Shown here piece after piece: positions 27,188 to 36,560 of a stretch of DNA of 64,000 nucleotides. The position numbers and the translations under genes were made by a program. The notes below the pieces were generated by a model. It was not told the origin of the DNA. It worked only from the letters and a program-made list of their open reading frames with translations, and made no database searches. Source of the DNA: Companilactobacillus kedongensis (GTDB lineage Bacteria; Bacillota; Bacilli; Lactobacillales; Lactobacillaceae); NCBI RefSeq assembly GCF_003946625.1, contig NZ_RHOR01000001.1, positions 1 through 64,000 of the forward strand, in the 5' to 3' direction. How positions within the stretch are numbered: position 1 is the stretch's first letter; every line of letters starts with the position of its first letter.

Positions 27188-28405
27188 ATGACAATTACAC
27201 GTCGTCAACGTATGGCTGAAGAGGGTCGATTGACTAGATTAAATAATAAAAAAACTAAAAGAGCAAACTAAAAAAAGAAAATGACCGTTTTGGGTGCCGG
27301 TCTATTTGTTGGTGGAACAGTTGCTGAAGTCAGCAATGCCACTTTACCAATTGTTCATGCTGATAGTTATAGTAATAACGATGCAACTGATGATACCCAA
27401 GCATCAACTGATTCAAGTCCAATCATTACCCCTCGTGGAGTCGGTGATCAAGAATTTATTGATTATATTGGTAATTCAGCTCGTAAATTAGCTCAAAATA
27501 ATGATATTTATGCTTCGGTTATGATTGCCCAAGCCATGGTAGAAAGTGGTTGGGGAACTAGTGGTCTAGCTAGTGCTCCAAACTATAATTTGTTTGGTAT
27601 CAAGGGATCATATAAAGGTGACTCAGTTAATATGGGTACACAAGAAGATGATGGAACTGGTAGTCTTTATTCGATCAATTCTGACTTTAAGAAATATCCT
27701 TCATATAAAGAGTCACTTGAAGATTATGTTTATTTGATCAGAGGTGGAGTTTCTGGTGATCCTCAGATTTATTCTGGGGCATGGAAGAGCAATACCTCAT
27801 CATACAAAGATGCTACGTCATATTTAACAGGTCTTTACGCTACTGATACAAGTTATGCTGACAAATTAAATAGTGTTATTGAAAAATATAACTTAACGCA
27901 ATTTGATCAAGCTGATGATTCTGTCCAAGATCAATCATATGTTGTTGCTCAAGGAGATACTTTACAGTCAGTTGCTACTAAATTCAATATGGATGTTAAT
28001 TCATTAAAGACTTTGAACAATGTTAATTCTGATAGTTACGTTTATCCTGGTAAAACTCTGACAGTTACAAGTCAAGCTCAACCACAAGATACAACTGATG
28101 CTATCAATGTAACGAATACTTTGGATGATACGACTAAAGATGCCTATGGTGCAAATCAAGCTCCGATCATTGTAAAAGATGAAACTAACGGAGTTAAGAA
28201 ACATACTAAGAGTATCAGTGTCGATAATACATTATCTGATAATTCAGCAAGTTCATCATCAAACCAATCTAGTTCGGTAACAGTTCAATCCGGTGATACA
28301 ATTGATTCTATCGCTAGTCAAGCTGGTACAACGGTTGATCAAATCAGACAAGATAACAATTTAAATTCAGATTTATTAGTTGTCGGACAGAAATTAATGG
28401 TATAG
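27188..28405 (+). pseudogene. Secreted glucosaminidase with LysM repeats, interrupted by an early stop codon
   Basis: The original gene starts at the ATG at 27188 (ribosome-binding site GGGGG) and reads MTITRRQRMAEEGRLTRLNN.., then hits TAA at codon 28 (27269-27271). The same frame continues with a basic KKK, a hydrophobic signal-peptide core, a cleavage-like VHA-DS, a GH73 N-acetylglucosaminidase domain (FIDYIGNSARKLAQ.., MVESGWGTSGL, NLFGIKG) and two LysM domains (residues ~215-260 and ~330-374 counted from the ATG at 27281). That ATG could reinitiate translation but would lack the basic N-region of the signal peptide and a good ribosome-binding site. The rest is intact, so the lesion looks recent. 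A peptidoglycan hydrolase that may be inactive, poorly secreted, or rescued by readthrough. Confidence 0.8.
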
Positions 28406-28409
28406 TATA

Positions 28410-28636
28410 TTACAACAAACGGAAGTAGTAAGTTTAAGAAGAATTTCAGAAAGCACGTGGTCAATGTGAACGTGTAACTTGTTAAACTGAACTCGTCCAC
28501 TTAAGTTTGATCACTGAACTAATAGTAAGTGATCACGTACATTCTGCGTTAAAGATATCGAGAGTCGCCAATTGGCGGAACTTAGGTGGTAACGCGATAA
28601 TTCGTCCTATGATTTTATAATCATAGGACTTTTTTA
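28410..28636 (+). promoter_or_regulatory. T-box leader of leuS
   Basis: The T-box sequence AGGTGGTAACGCG (28584-28596) is followed by terminator GTCCTATGATT/AATCATAGGAC and T6 (28604-28636). Upstream is a long stem I region with AGTA and AGAA-type motifs; CTC in TGAACTCG (near 28490) is a plausible leucine specifier. Uncharged tRNA-Leu would favour antitermination of leuS. Confidence 0.9.
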
Positions 28637-28664
28637 TTGCACTCATAAATATTGGAGGAATTAT

Positions 28665-31085
28665 ATGTATAATCACAACGCTGTTGAGAAAAAATGGCAA
28701 AAGTATTGGAAAGAGAACCAAACTTTTAAAACAACTAATGACAAGAATAAGGATAACTTCTATGCACTAGATATGTTTCCATACCCATCAGGGCAAGGTC
28801 TACATGTTGGACATCCTGAAGGTTATACAGCTACTGATATTTTAGCTCGTATGAAACGTGCTCAAGGCTATAATGTTTTGCATCCAATGGGTTTTGATGC
28901 TTTTGGATTACCAGCTGAACAATATGCGATGGATACTGGTCACAATCCAGCAGACTTCACTGAAAAGAATATCAACAACTTTAAACGTCAGATTAATTCA
29001 CTTGGCTTTTCATATGATTGGGACCGCGAAGTTCAAACGACAGATCCTAAATATTACAAGTGGACACAATGGATCTTTGAACAAATGTACAAAAAGGGTC
29101 TAGCTTATGAAGCTGAAGTTCCGGTTAACTGGAGTCCAGATCTTGGTACAGTTGTTGCCAACGAGGAAGTTATTGATGGTAAGACAGAACGCGGTGGTTT
29201 CCCAGTTGTTAGAAAACCAATGCGTCAATGGATGCTAAAAATCACTGCTTATGCTGACAGATTACTTGATGATCTCGATTTGATCGACTGGCCAGAAAGT
29301 ATCAAAGAAATGCAACGTAACTGGATCGGTCGTTCGATTGGTGCTCACATCAGCTTCCCAATTGATGGATATGATGATAAGAAGATCACTGTCTTTACAA
29401 CACGTGCTGATACTGTATTTGGTGTTTCATATGTTGTTTTGGCACCTGAAAATGATTTAGTTGATGTTATTACGACGGATGAACAACGTGCCGCCGTTGA
29501 AGCATATAAAGAAGAAGCTTCAAGAAAATCAGATCTTGATAGAACTGATTTGAATCATGATAAGACCGGTACCTTTACAGGTGCATACGCAATTAATCCG
29601 GTAAACGGTGAAAAGGTTCAAATTTGGATTTCTGATTATGTTTTGGCAACATATGGAACTGGTGCAGTTATGGCTGTTCCTGCCCATGATGAACGTGATT
29701 ATGCTTTCGCTAATAAATTTAATTTACCGATCAAGCAAGTTGTTGAAGGTGGAGATATTTCTAAAGAAGCCTTTGGCGGTGATGGCGCACATATTAATTC
29801 TGACTTCTTAGATGGACTTCATCAAAAAGAAGCTATCGATAAGATGATCGAATTTCTTGAAGATAAAGGTTATGGTAAGAAATTTGTTAACTACAAACTT
29901 CGTGACTGGTTATTCTCACGTCAAAGATACTGGGGTGAACCAATTCCTGTTATCCACTGGGAAGATGGCGAAACAACTTTAGTTCCTGAAGATGAATTAC
30001 CATTGAAGTTGCCTGCTGAAGCTGACATCAAACCTTCAGGTACTGGTGAATCACCACTTGCTAACTTGACAGACTGGGTAAATGTTGTTGATAAAAATGG
30101 CCGTAAAGGTCGTCGTGAAACTAATACAATGCCACAGTGGGCTGGTAGTTCATGGTACTACTTAAGATATATTGATCCACATAACGATGAAAAATTAGCT
30201 GACTACGATTTATTGAAACAATGGTTACCAGTTGATCTTTACATTGGTGGTGCTGAACATGCCGTTCTTCACTTGTTGTATGCAAGATTTTGGCACAAAG
30301 TATTATATGATTTGGGCGTTGTTCCAACTAAAGAACCTTTCCAAAAATTATTCAACCAAGGTATGATCCTCGGTGATAATCACGAAAAAATGTCTAAATC
30401 AAAAGGTAATGTAGTTAATCCAGATGATGTGGTTGAATCATACGGTGCTGATACGTTAAGAGTCTATGAAATGTTCATGGGTCCTTTGGATGCATCAATT
30501 CCTTGGTCAGAAAATGGACTTTCAGGAGCACACAAATTCTTGGACCGTGTTTGGAGATTATTCATTAATGATGATGATTACAGCACTGTTAGAGAAGGTT
30601 TCTTAACTGACAAGAATGACGGTAAATTGGATAAAGTTTACAATGAAACAGTTAAGAAAGTAACTGAAGATTTTGATCAATTACACTTCAATACAGCTAT
30701 CTCACAAATGATGGTCTTCGTTAATGAAGCTCATAAAGTTGATACAATGCCAAAGGATTATGCCGAAGGATTTATCAAAATTCTAGCTCCAATTGCCCCA
30801 CATATGATGGAAGAATTATGGAATAAGTTAGGCCATAATGAATCATTGTCATATGCTGCATGGCCAAAGTTTGATGAAAGCAAGTTAGTTTCTGATACTG
30901 TTGAAGTTATTATCCAAGTTAATGGTAAATTACGTGATAAGATCGAATTACCAGTTGATATGGATAAGTCTGAGGTTGAGAAATTAGCTAAGACTGACGA
31001 GAAGATCCAAAAGTTTGTTGAAGGTAAGAATATCGTTAAAGTTATTGTTATCCCTAACAAGATCGTTAATATCGTTGTTAAATAA
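28665..31085 (+). CDS. leuS: Leucyl-tRNA synthetase
   Basis: Class I aminoacyl-tRNA synthetase that charges tRNA-Leu. 806 residues, usual size. HIGH motif appears as HVGH (residues 47-50) in [24 protein letters not shown] near residue 575; the CP1 editing domain lies between ([18 protein letters not shown]). GGAGG precedes the ATG. Controlled by the leucine T-box directly upstream. Confidence 0.97.
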   Translation: MYNHNAVEKKWQKYWKENQTFKTTNDKNKDNFYALDMFPYPSGQGLHVGHPEGYTATDILARMKRAQGYNVLHPMGFDAFGLPAEQYAMDTGHNPADFTEKNINNFKRQINSLGFSYDWDREVQTTDPKYYKWTQWIFEQMYKKGLAYEAEVPVNWSPDLGTVVANEEVIDGKTERGGFPVVRKPMRQWMLKITAYADRLLDDLDLIDWPESIKEMQRNWIGRSIGAHISFPIDGYDDKKITVFTTRADTVFGVSYVVLAPENDLVDVITTDEQRAAVEAYKEEASRKSDLDRTDLNHDKTGTFTGAYAINPVNGEKVQIWISDYVLATYGTGAVMAVPAHDERDYAFANKFNLPIKQVVEGGDISKEAFGGDGAHINSDFLDGLHQKEAIDKMIEFLEDKGYGKKFVNYKLRDWLFSRQRYWGEPIPVIHWEDGETTLVPEDELPLKLPAEADIKPSGTGESPLANLTDWVNVVDKNGRKGRRETNTMPQWAGSSWYYLRYIDPHNDEKLADYDLLKQWLPVDLYIGGAEHAVLHLLYARFWHKVLYDLGVVPTKEPFQKLFNQGMILGDNHEKMSKSKGNVVNPDDVVESYGADTLRVYEMFMGPLDASIPWSENGLSGAHKFLDRVWRLFINDDDYSTVREGFLTDKNDGKLDKVYNETVKKVTEDFDQLHFNTAISQMMVFVNEAHKVDTMPKDYAEGFIKILAPIAPHMMEELWNKLGHNESLSYAAWPKFDESKLVSDTVEVIIQVNGKLRDKIELPVDMDKSEVEKLAKTDEKIQKFVEGKNIVKVIVIPNKIVNIVVK

Positions 31086-31099
31086 AGATAATGTTTTAC

Positions 31100-31132
31100 G
31101 CCTGATCATTTAAATATGATTGGGCTTTTTTT
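31100..31132 (+). terminator. Terminator of leuS
   Basis: Hairpin GCCTGATCA/TGATTGGGC with an AT-rich loop, then T7. Confidence 0.85.
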
Positions 31133-31186
31133 GTATGATTATTCTCAGTCCTTCCGACTAGTATTAACAATTTTCTATAGCAAAAA

Positions 31187-31234
31187 TAGGATCTGTCTCA
31201 TGTCTGAAATAAATCAGACATGAGACAGATCCTA
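31187..31234 (-). terminator. 21-bp perfect palindrome, terminator-like on the minus strand
   Basis: Arms 31187-31207 and 31214-31234 pair completely (TAGGATCTGTCTCATGTCTG core) around AATAAA. Read on the minus strand it is followed by TTTTTG. The arm ACAGATCCTATTTTTG also occurs in the hairpin at 42404 and, in altered form, at 33452. Confidence 0.6.
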
Positions 31235-31258
31235 TATGATTTTGTAAATTAATAAAAA

Positions 31259-31345
31259 AAGCGTAAAAAAATAGACAAGTGACCACACCTGCCTATCTCT
31301 TCATACAAAGTGACTGTGAAGGTCACCCATAAAAGCTGTATGGGT
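31259..31345 (-). ncRNA. Candidate small RNA
   Basis: On the minus strand an extended -10 TGCTATACT (about 31350-31358) is followed by a short hairpin CCCATACAG..ATGGG, a GTGACC/GGTCAC pairing, and an ending hairpin ATAGGCA/TTGTCTAT with T7. The size would be about 85-90 nt. The layout is reminiscent of type I antitoxin RNAs, but I find no small toxin frame next to it, so the class is uncertain. Confidence 0.3.
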
Positions 31346-31557
31346 TAAGTATAGCAGTAAATTGGATGAATAGATAGGATGGTTTTCGGAAATAAAATAA
31401 ATGTCGTTTAAAAGATTATCTAAATATATTGATATTATGGTTGATTCGGTGGGAATGTCTTAGATTCATTCACTGAATATTTGAAAGATGATTTCTGTTT
31501 TATATTTTTCTTTCCTTGGTTAATTGTTATTTATGTTGTATAACTTTGGTGGAAACG

Positions 31558-31668
31558 CGCTAAGAACAGCAAGCTTTTCCGCACAGCTACGATACCTAAA
31601 GGATGCTAAAACCGCATCATTTAGGTATCTAGGCTATGCTCGAAGCTTAAGCGCTGTTCTTAGCGCTC
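31558..31668. repeat. Large nested inverted repeat
   Basis: Outer arms GCGCTAAGAACAGC (31558-31571) and GCTGTTCTTAGCGC (31655-31668) pair perfectly. Inside, GATACCTAAA/TTTAGGTATC and GATGC/GCATC also pair, and AAGCTT recurs on both sides. It resembles the ~170-nt elements in overall architecture but not in sequence. It lies about 50 nt before the flippase promoter. Confidence 0.75.
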
Positions 31669-31758
31669 TTGCATTTTGTAGAATTTAAGAGTATTTTAAA
31701 GTTTCTGAGATTAGAACTTTGCTATAATTGAAGAGATGTTTTTAAGGTGGTGCAAAAC

Positions 31759-33429
31759 TTGAACGAAAATAACAACCAGAATGGTGAAGAGGTTATGCCG
31801 GTTATTAATCCTGAGTCTAATACTCAAGATACAATGCTTAAGGGTTCTGCTTGGATGACGGCTGGTAGTATTTTTTCACGTATTTTAGGTGCTATTTATA
31901 TTATTCCTTGGATGGCTTGGATGGGTGCGTCTTATCCTGCGGCTAATGCACTTTATGCTAAGGGTTATAATATTTATAGTCTTTTTATAATTATTTCTAC
32001 TGCGGGTATTCCTGGAGCAATCTCTAAGCAGATTTCCCATTATAATGCGCTTGATGAGTATTCTACTGGTAATAAATTATTTAAACAGGGTCTAAAGATC
32101 ATGATCCTGATGGGAATAATTTTTGGTGCTGTAATGTACTTTGGTGCATCGTTTATGGCGGCGATATTTGCTGACGGTGATCCCAGAAGTGTGCCGGTCA
32201 TTCAATCATTAGCAATTGCGGTTCTGATCATTCCAATCTTGAGTATTCTTCGTGGTTACATGCAAGGATACTCCGATATGGCTCCATCAGCTATCTCACA
32301 GTTTGTTGAACAGATAGCTCGTGTACTTTACATGTTGGCTGCTACGTACTTTATTATGAAAGTTCAAGGTGGCGGTTATATTTCAGCTGTTGTGCAATCG
32401 ACTTTCGCGGCATTTATCGGTGCTGGAGTTGGTATTGCTATACTATTGATAGCTTTCGCTAGAAAGCTGCCAAAACTTCGATCTTTGTCCAGAAACGGTA
32501 AAGCACCGGAGAAGTTGAATAAGAACTTTACTAAAGAAATATTTGAACAGGCAATTCCCTTTATTATTCTGGGCGCTGGTATTACATTATTTAATTTGTT
32601 CGATCAGTCTACCTTTAATCAAATTATGAGAATGTTTGTTAAAGCAACGAACGCTCAGTTAGATAATTATTATTCATTGTTTGGATTCCAAGCTAATAAA
32701 CTGATTATGATCATCGTTTCTCTATCCACAGCGATGTCTGTTACAGCGATTCCTATTTTGTCAGGGCTTTTCTCAAAGGGTGTCAAAAAGGATATTGAGA
32801 ACCAAATCTCTAATACGTTGGAATTATTCTTCTTTATTATGATTCCTGCCTCATTGGGAATGTATGCTGTCTCACAACCATTGTGGACGACCTTTTATCG
32901 TTATGATCAATTAGGAATTTGGATGTTACAATTTTCATCTATTATCTCAATTCTGTTGGGGATGTTTACCGTTTTGTCAGCAGTTTTGCAGGCGCTATAT
33001 TGTAACAAGCTAGCTATTCAATACTTTATAGTTGGCTTGATAGTTAAAATCGTTGTACAGGTACCAATGATCGGATTATTCCATGAATTTGGACCATTGG
33101 TTGCTACAAGTATTGGTATGGGGGTAGTTTGTTTCTTGATGATGCGCAAATTGCACAGTCTGTATCCATTCGATACCAATAGAATATCTCGGCGTATCAG
33201 TGGGATTATTGTCTTTTCATTGGTAATGTTTATCGCTATCTTCTTTATCAACAGTGTAGCCTTCAAGTTTATCGGCAATTCTGACCGTATCGTCAGTGTC
33301 GTGATCTTGATAGTTGAAGCTGTTGTTGGTTCATTGATCTATGGATATTTAGTTTTGAAGACTAAACTAGCCGATAAGATCATGGGTACCAGAGTAGGTA
33401 GAATTAGACGATTAGTTAAAATCAAATAA
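31759..33429 (+). CDS. MurJ/YtgP-like lipid II flippase (MATE-fold exporter)
   Basis: About 556 residues with 14 helices. The N-terminal block MLKGSAWMTAGSIFSRILGAIYIIPW and AGIPGAISKQISHYNALDEY.. resemble Bacillus YtgP, a MurJ-type flippase that moves lipid-linked peptidoglycan precursor across the membrane. Start is uncertain: I prefer the TTG at 31759 with AAGGTGG eight bases upstream; GTG at 31747 or 31750 and ATG at 31795 are alternatives. A polysaccharide-repeat flippase is the other possibility, but no glycosyltransferases are nearby. Confidence 0.82.
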   Translation: MNENNNQNGEEVMPVINPESNTQDTMLKGSAWMTAGSIFSRILGAIYIIPWMAWMGASYPAANALYAKGYNIYSLFIIISTAGIPGAISKQISHYNALDEYSTGNKLFKQGLKIMILMGIIFGAVMYFGASFMAAIFADGDPRSVPVIQSLAIAVLIIPILSILRGYMQGYSDMAPSAISQFVEQIARVLYMLAATYFIMKVQGGGYISAVVQSTFAAFIGAGVGIAILLIAFARKLPKLRSLSRNGKAPEKLNKNFTKEIFEQAIPFIILGAGITLFNLFDQSTFNQIMRMFVKATNAQLDNYYSLFGFQANKLIMIIVSLSTAMSVTAIPILSGLFSKGVKKDIENQISNTLELFFFIMIPASLGMYAVSQPLWTTFYRYDQLGIWMLQFSSIISILLGMFTVLSAVLQALYCNKLAIQYFIVGLIVKIVVQVPMIGLFHEFGPLVATSIGMGVVCFLMMRKLHSLYPFDTNRISRRISGIIVFSLVMFIAIFFINSVAFKFIGNSDRIVSVVILIVEAVVGSLIYGYLVLKTKLADKIMGTRVGRIRRLVKIK

Positions 33430-33451
33430 AATTTTAAGAGTTAATAAATAA

Positions 33452-33498
33452 GAGTTGTATCACACTTTATCTCAGGTGTGTTACAGCTCCTATTTTTG
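33452..33498 (+). terminator. Terminator of the flippase gene
   Basis: Hairpin GAGTTGTATCACAC/GTGTGTTACAGCTC followed by CTATTTTTG. It shares its 3' arm and tail with hairpins at 31187 and 42404. Confidence 0.8.
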
Positions 33499-33586
33499 TA
33501 TAAGCATTCTTATTTCTAGAGATGGACAAGTATCCTTGAGCAAATATGAGTACAAAACTTTCCGATTTATGTATACTAACAGTGAA

Positions 33587-33651
33587 AGATATTCCTAAAC
33601 TATATCAAATATATTTAAATTATTTATTTTAGGATAGTTTAGGTAATATCT
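33587..33651 (+). promoter_or_regulatory. Inverted repeat in the leader of the HesB-like genes
   Basis: Arms AGATATTCCTAAACTAT (33587-33603) and ATAGTTTAGGTAATATCT (33634-33651) are complementary apart from one extra base, around a 30-nt AT-only loop. It lies between a weak promoter-like TATACT (33571-33576) and the ribosome-binding site at 33671. It could be a leader hairpin or an operator. Confidence 0.5.
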
Positions 33652-33686
33652 ATGAGCATAAATAAAGTAGAGAGGGTGCATATATA

Positions 33687-34052
33687 ATGAAAATTGAACT
33701 TACAAATGATGCTAAGAGTAAATTACAATCATACGTTGATGCAGGCAAGAAAATTATTCTTGATCTTGATGACGGTTTAGGACGTTTTTCTGGTGAAGGT
33801 GACTGTGCCTTGATCACTAAATTTAGAATTATTGCTGTCAGTGCCGATGAAGACTTATCTGATTACAAGATAACTTTGGATAGTGATTTAGGAAAAATCT
33901 ACTACAAGCAAAGTGCGGAAGATTTTCTTGACGATAGTTTAAAACTAGAAGTAAATCCTAAGACACAGCTTTTAGTACTAAAGAATGCAAATGAGATTAT
34001 TGATAATAGTGTAAATATCATTGATTACGATGTTGTTAAGGCTAACGCCTAG
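33687..34052 (+). CDS. HesB/IscA-like iron-sulfur biosynthesis family protein
   Basis: 121 residues, the Fe-S biosynthesis (HesB-like) fold family common in lactobacilli as single small genes. Start MKIELTNDAKSKLQSYV and the central segment GEGDCALITKFRII carry a single cysteine (Cys40) rather than the three of true IscA, so an Fe-S scaffold role is unproven. GAGAGGG precedes the ATG. A damaged tandem copy follows 12 nt downstream. Confidence 0.75.
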   Translation: MKIELTNDAKSKLQSYVDAGKKIILDLDDGLGRFSGEGDCALITKFRIIAVSADEDLSDYKITLDSDLGKIYYKQSAEDFLDDSLKLEVNPKTQLLVLKNANEIIDNSVNIIDYDVVKANA

Positions 34053-34064
34053 ATTGGAACTATA

Positions 34065-34448
34065 ATGAAAATTGAAATAACAAATGAAGTTAAACAAAAA
34101 TTGAAGCCATATACTGATGCTGGTAAAGTGATATTACTGGATTTAGATAATGGTTTAGGACCATATTCAGCAGAAGGCAATTGAGCTCTCGTTACAAAGT
34201 TTAGACTTATTGCAATTGATGCAGATGCACCTAAGTCTGACTATGAAATCACTTTGGATAGTGATATAGGACCTATTTATTTTAAGAAGATCGCTGACGA
34301 TTATATTCAAAAGGATATGAAACTGGAAGTAAATCCTAAAACACAGATGATCATCTTTAAGAATGCACGTGAACTGGTTGACGGCGCCGTTAATATTATT
34401 GATTGGGATGCCGTTAATGAGAAGGTCACAAATTCTGGCGAATGCTAA
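34065..34448 (+). pseudogene. Second HesB-like copy with TGA at the conserved Cys codon
   Basis: Reads MKIEITNEVKQKLKPYTDAG.. in full alignment with the previous gene up to codon 40, where TGA (34182-34184) replaces the cysteine codon TGT. The same frame continues without further damage for 87 codons (ALVTKFRLIAIDADAPKSDY.., then VNPKTQMIIFKNARELVDGAVNI) to TAA. A simple TGT/TGC to TGA nonsense mutation explains it. Selenocysteine is formally possible because the position matches, but I see no clear SECIS-like hairpin after the TGA. Confidence 0.8.
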
Positions 34449-34482
34449 AAAACACCTCCAAAATTGGAAGTGTTTTTTTTAT
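34447..34482. terminator. Bidirectional terminator between the HesB-like genes and the esterase
   Basis: Hairpin AACACCTCCAAAATTGGAAGTGTT with T8 on the plus strand and A6 before it, serving both convergent units. Confidence 0.85.
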
Positions 34483-35333
34483 AGGTATTTTTCTAGGAAA
34501 TCACTGATAATATCAATTATTTCAGGTTGCCAATATCTAATGTCCATATGTCCGGCGCCTTTTAATTTATAAAAATCAGCTTTAGCGTTATTTTTTATTA
34601 GAGTATCGTAAAGTCTCTCACCATCTTCAATAGGAACGACTACATCTTGATCACCATGGAAAATCAAGAATGGCACGGTTTTATCATTAATATATGTTAA
34701 AGGATTAGCAGCCGCATCCAGTTCAGCGTTTTCTTCAGGTTCAGCTCCCAATAGGTTGCGATAAACAAAGTCGAAATCGTTACTCAAACTTCCTTCTTTG
34801 GCAGTTAATGGATCAACCACGCCGTACAAAGGAATTGTCACTTGAACATCGCTCATAAATTCCAAGTTGTCACCAACGTCGAATTTATCAACATCATTTG
34901 TGACACCGAGCATGCTTGCTAAGTGTCCTCCTGCTGATTCACCCATTGCTACAAATCTTTCAGGATCAATTTGAAATTTGCAGGCATTCTTTCTCATGTA
35001 GCGAATAGCAGCTTTGGCATCATTTAATTGTCCCGGAAAGTTTATTTTGTTACTGTCACGGTATTCGACACTAACAATAACGTAACCTTTTCTTGCTAAA
35101 TCAACTAAGTTAGGTAGATGGATATTATGATCAACATCCATCCAACCGCCACCAGCAAACCAAAAAATAACCGGATACTTGGTATTCTCATCATCAGTAG
35201 GGAAGTGGCGAATGACAGATAACTTCAAGTCACGAGTAGAGTTGCCCAACCAACCAGGTACTTGTGCATAAGTGATGTCACTATCAAGCCAAAGTCCGTC
35301 ACGTGTTATTGGAACTTCAATTTCTTTTTTCAT
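34479..35333 (-). CDS. Alpha/beta hydrolase (carboxylesterase-like)
   Basis: 284 residues. Oxyanion region FWFAGGGWMDVD, nucleophile elbow MGESAGGHLAS (Ser near residue 135), acidic residue in FHGDQDVVVP and His in KGAGHMDIRYW form the catalytic set of the esterase/lipase (BD-FAE/Aes-like) group. No signal peptide, so cytoplasmic. The substrate is unknown; such enzymes cleave short acyl esters. It is 21 nt downstream of nnrD on the same strand. Confidence 0.85.
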   Translation of the reverse strand: MKKEIEVPITRDGLWLDSDITYAQVPGWLGNSTRDLKLSVIRHFPTDDENTKYPVIFWFAGGGWMDVDHNIHLPNLVDLARKGYVIVSVEYRDSNKINFPGQLNDAKAAIRYMRKNACKFQIDPERFVAMGESAGGHLASMLGVTNDVDKFDVGDNLEFMSDVQVTIPLYGVVDPLTAKEGSLSNDFDFVYRNLLGAEPEENAELDAAANPLTYINDKTVPFLIFHGDQDVVVPIEDGERLYDTLIKNNAKADFYKLKGAGHMDIRYWQPEIIDIISDFLEKYL

Positions 35334-35354
35334 TGCCCCGACTCCTAATAATTA

Positions 35355-36194
35355 TTAATTTTGACTACATGCAAATTCTTGCATAGTTTCGGGGATTTTA
35401 CTAGCTAACTTTGTTGGTAAAACCACATAATCTTTTTGATAAATTTTATCAGCAATGTGGCTGTGTAAGTACAATGCAGCGCTTACAGATTTTAGAGAAT
35501 AACCAAATTGTCCAACGAATCCGGCGATGATCCCAGTCAAGGTATCACCCATACCTCCTGTTGCCATACCAGGGTTTCCACTTAGCAGTTGATAAACTTT
35601 TTCTTGATAGTAAACTTCAGATAAATGTTTTTTGACAATTAATAAACTGTTTGGTGCCAATGAGTTTATTTTTTCAAGATTATTTTTTGAGGTCTGATCG
35701 GGTATTTTTAGACCCGATAAACGCTGCCATTCACCTTGATGGGGAGTCAAAATTAAGTTTTTGATAGCTTTTAAATCAATATTTTTTTCAGCTGCGACCG
35801 TTAAAGCTGATGCATCCATGATGATTATTTGCTCACTGATATTTTCAATAACAATTTTTATCAGATGAAGAGTGCTTTCAGATGAACCTAATCCTGGTCC
35901 GATCACAATGACTTCATTTTTTGAAATGGCATCCCTTAGGTCATTTTCTTGATGATAGTCGATCGTCATAGCTTCGGGAATATCAATGTTAATAGCTGTG
36001 AACTTCTCTGGCACAGTAGCAACGGTGACCAAGCCAGCCCCAGTATTGACTGCTGCACGGGCTGACATTAAAGCTGCTCCACCGAAATGGATCGATCCGG
36101 CAATTATCAAAACACGACCATAATTTCCCTTGTATGAAATGTCTGGTCTCCTGTGGATTACTTCTGAAAGAATTGATTCATCAATTTTTTGCAT
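35355..36194 (-). CDS. nnrD: ADP-dependent NAD(P)H-hydrate dehydratase
   Basis: Repairs hydrated NAD(P)H back to NAD(P)H. 279 residues from the ATG at 36194 (MQKIDESILS), which has AAAAGGAG upstream. Ribokinase-like fold with YKGNYGRVLIIAGS, VIGPGLGSSE, TPHQGEWQRL and GMGDTLTGIIAGF. The partner epimerase domain (NnrE) is absent from this protein and not seen next to it. Confidence 0.92.
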   Translation of the reverse strand: MQKIDESILSEVIHRRPDISYKGNYGRVLIIAGSIHFGGAALMSARAAVNTGAGLVTVATVPEKFTAINIDIPEAMTIDYHQENDLRDAISKNEVIVIGPGLGSSESTLHLIKIVIENISEQIIIMDASALTVAAEKNIDLKAIKNLILTPHQGEWQRLSGLKIPDQTSKNNLEKINSLAPNSLLIVKKHLSEVYYQEKVYQLLSGNPGMATGGMGDTLTGIIAGFVGQFGYSLKSVSAALYLHSHIADKIYQKDYVVLPTKLASKIPETMQEFACSQN

Positions 36195-36264
36195 TACAAG
36201 TGCTCCTTTTTGTAGTATCATTTATTATTGTAATCTTATTACAAAAGATATTGTATTAACTTAT

Positions 36265-36348
36265 GCCGCCGTGGCGGAATTGGCAGACGCGCAGTGTTCA
36301 GGTCGCTGTATGGTTTTCCATGTGCAAGTTCGACTCTTGTCGGCGGCA
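36265..36348 (+). tRNA. tRNA-Leu (anticodon CAG)
   Basis: 84-nt class II tRNA: acceptor arms GCCGCCG/CGGCGGC, anticodon stem CAGTG/CGCTG around loop TTCAGGT (CAG), a variable arm, and T-arm GCAAGTTCGACTCTTGT. Confidence 0.95.
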
Positions 36349-36390
36349 TTTTAAGAATTAAAGAGAACGAAAGTTCATATAAATTGAAGT

Positions 36391-36424
36391 AGGAAAGCTG
36401 TTATATCGGCTTTCCTGCTTTTTT
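36391..36424 (+). terminator. Terminator after tRNA-Leu
   Basis: Hairpin AGGAAAGC/GCTTTCCT with a 10-nt loop, then T6. Confidence 0.82.
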
Positions 36425-36560
36425 GATTTTACGATGATCAAGAGTTTTTAAAAACGTTTTGCATGGCTTTTGTTACATTTAGTTTTCATTTATTACATAT
36501 TTATGTATGGTCGTACCAATTTTGGTAAAATTGAAATGAAAATTAAATAGGGGGCTCGTA

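Larger units (their letters stand above)
31133..31758. other. 626-nt intergenic region with structured elements but no gene
   Basis: Between leuS and the flippase gene I find a 21-bp perfect palindrome (31187-31234), a possible small RNA on the minus strand (31259-31345), a nested hairpin (31558-31668), and an extended -10 TGCTATAAT (about 31721-31729) that probably serves the flippase gene. No open frame here has a ribosome-binding site and recognisable product. Confidence 0.5.

Noticed and set aside
34182-34184. Selenocysteine insertion at the HesB-like TGA as the main call
   Set aside because: No SECIS-like stem is visible directly after it and the lineage normally lacks the machinery; kept only as a point to check.
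36130-36354. 74-codon plus-strand frame ending in AAVAELADAQCSGRCMVFHV
   Set aside because: It is the familiar artefact of reading through a tRNA-Leu gene.
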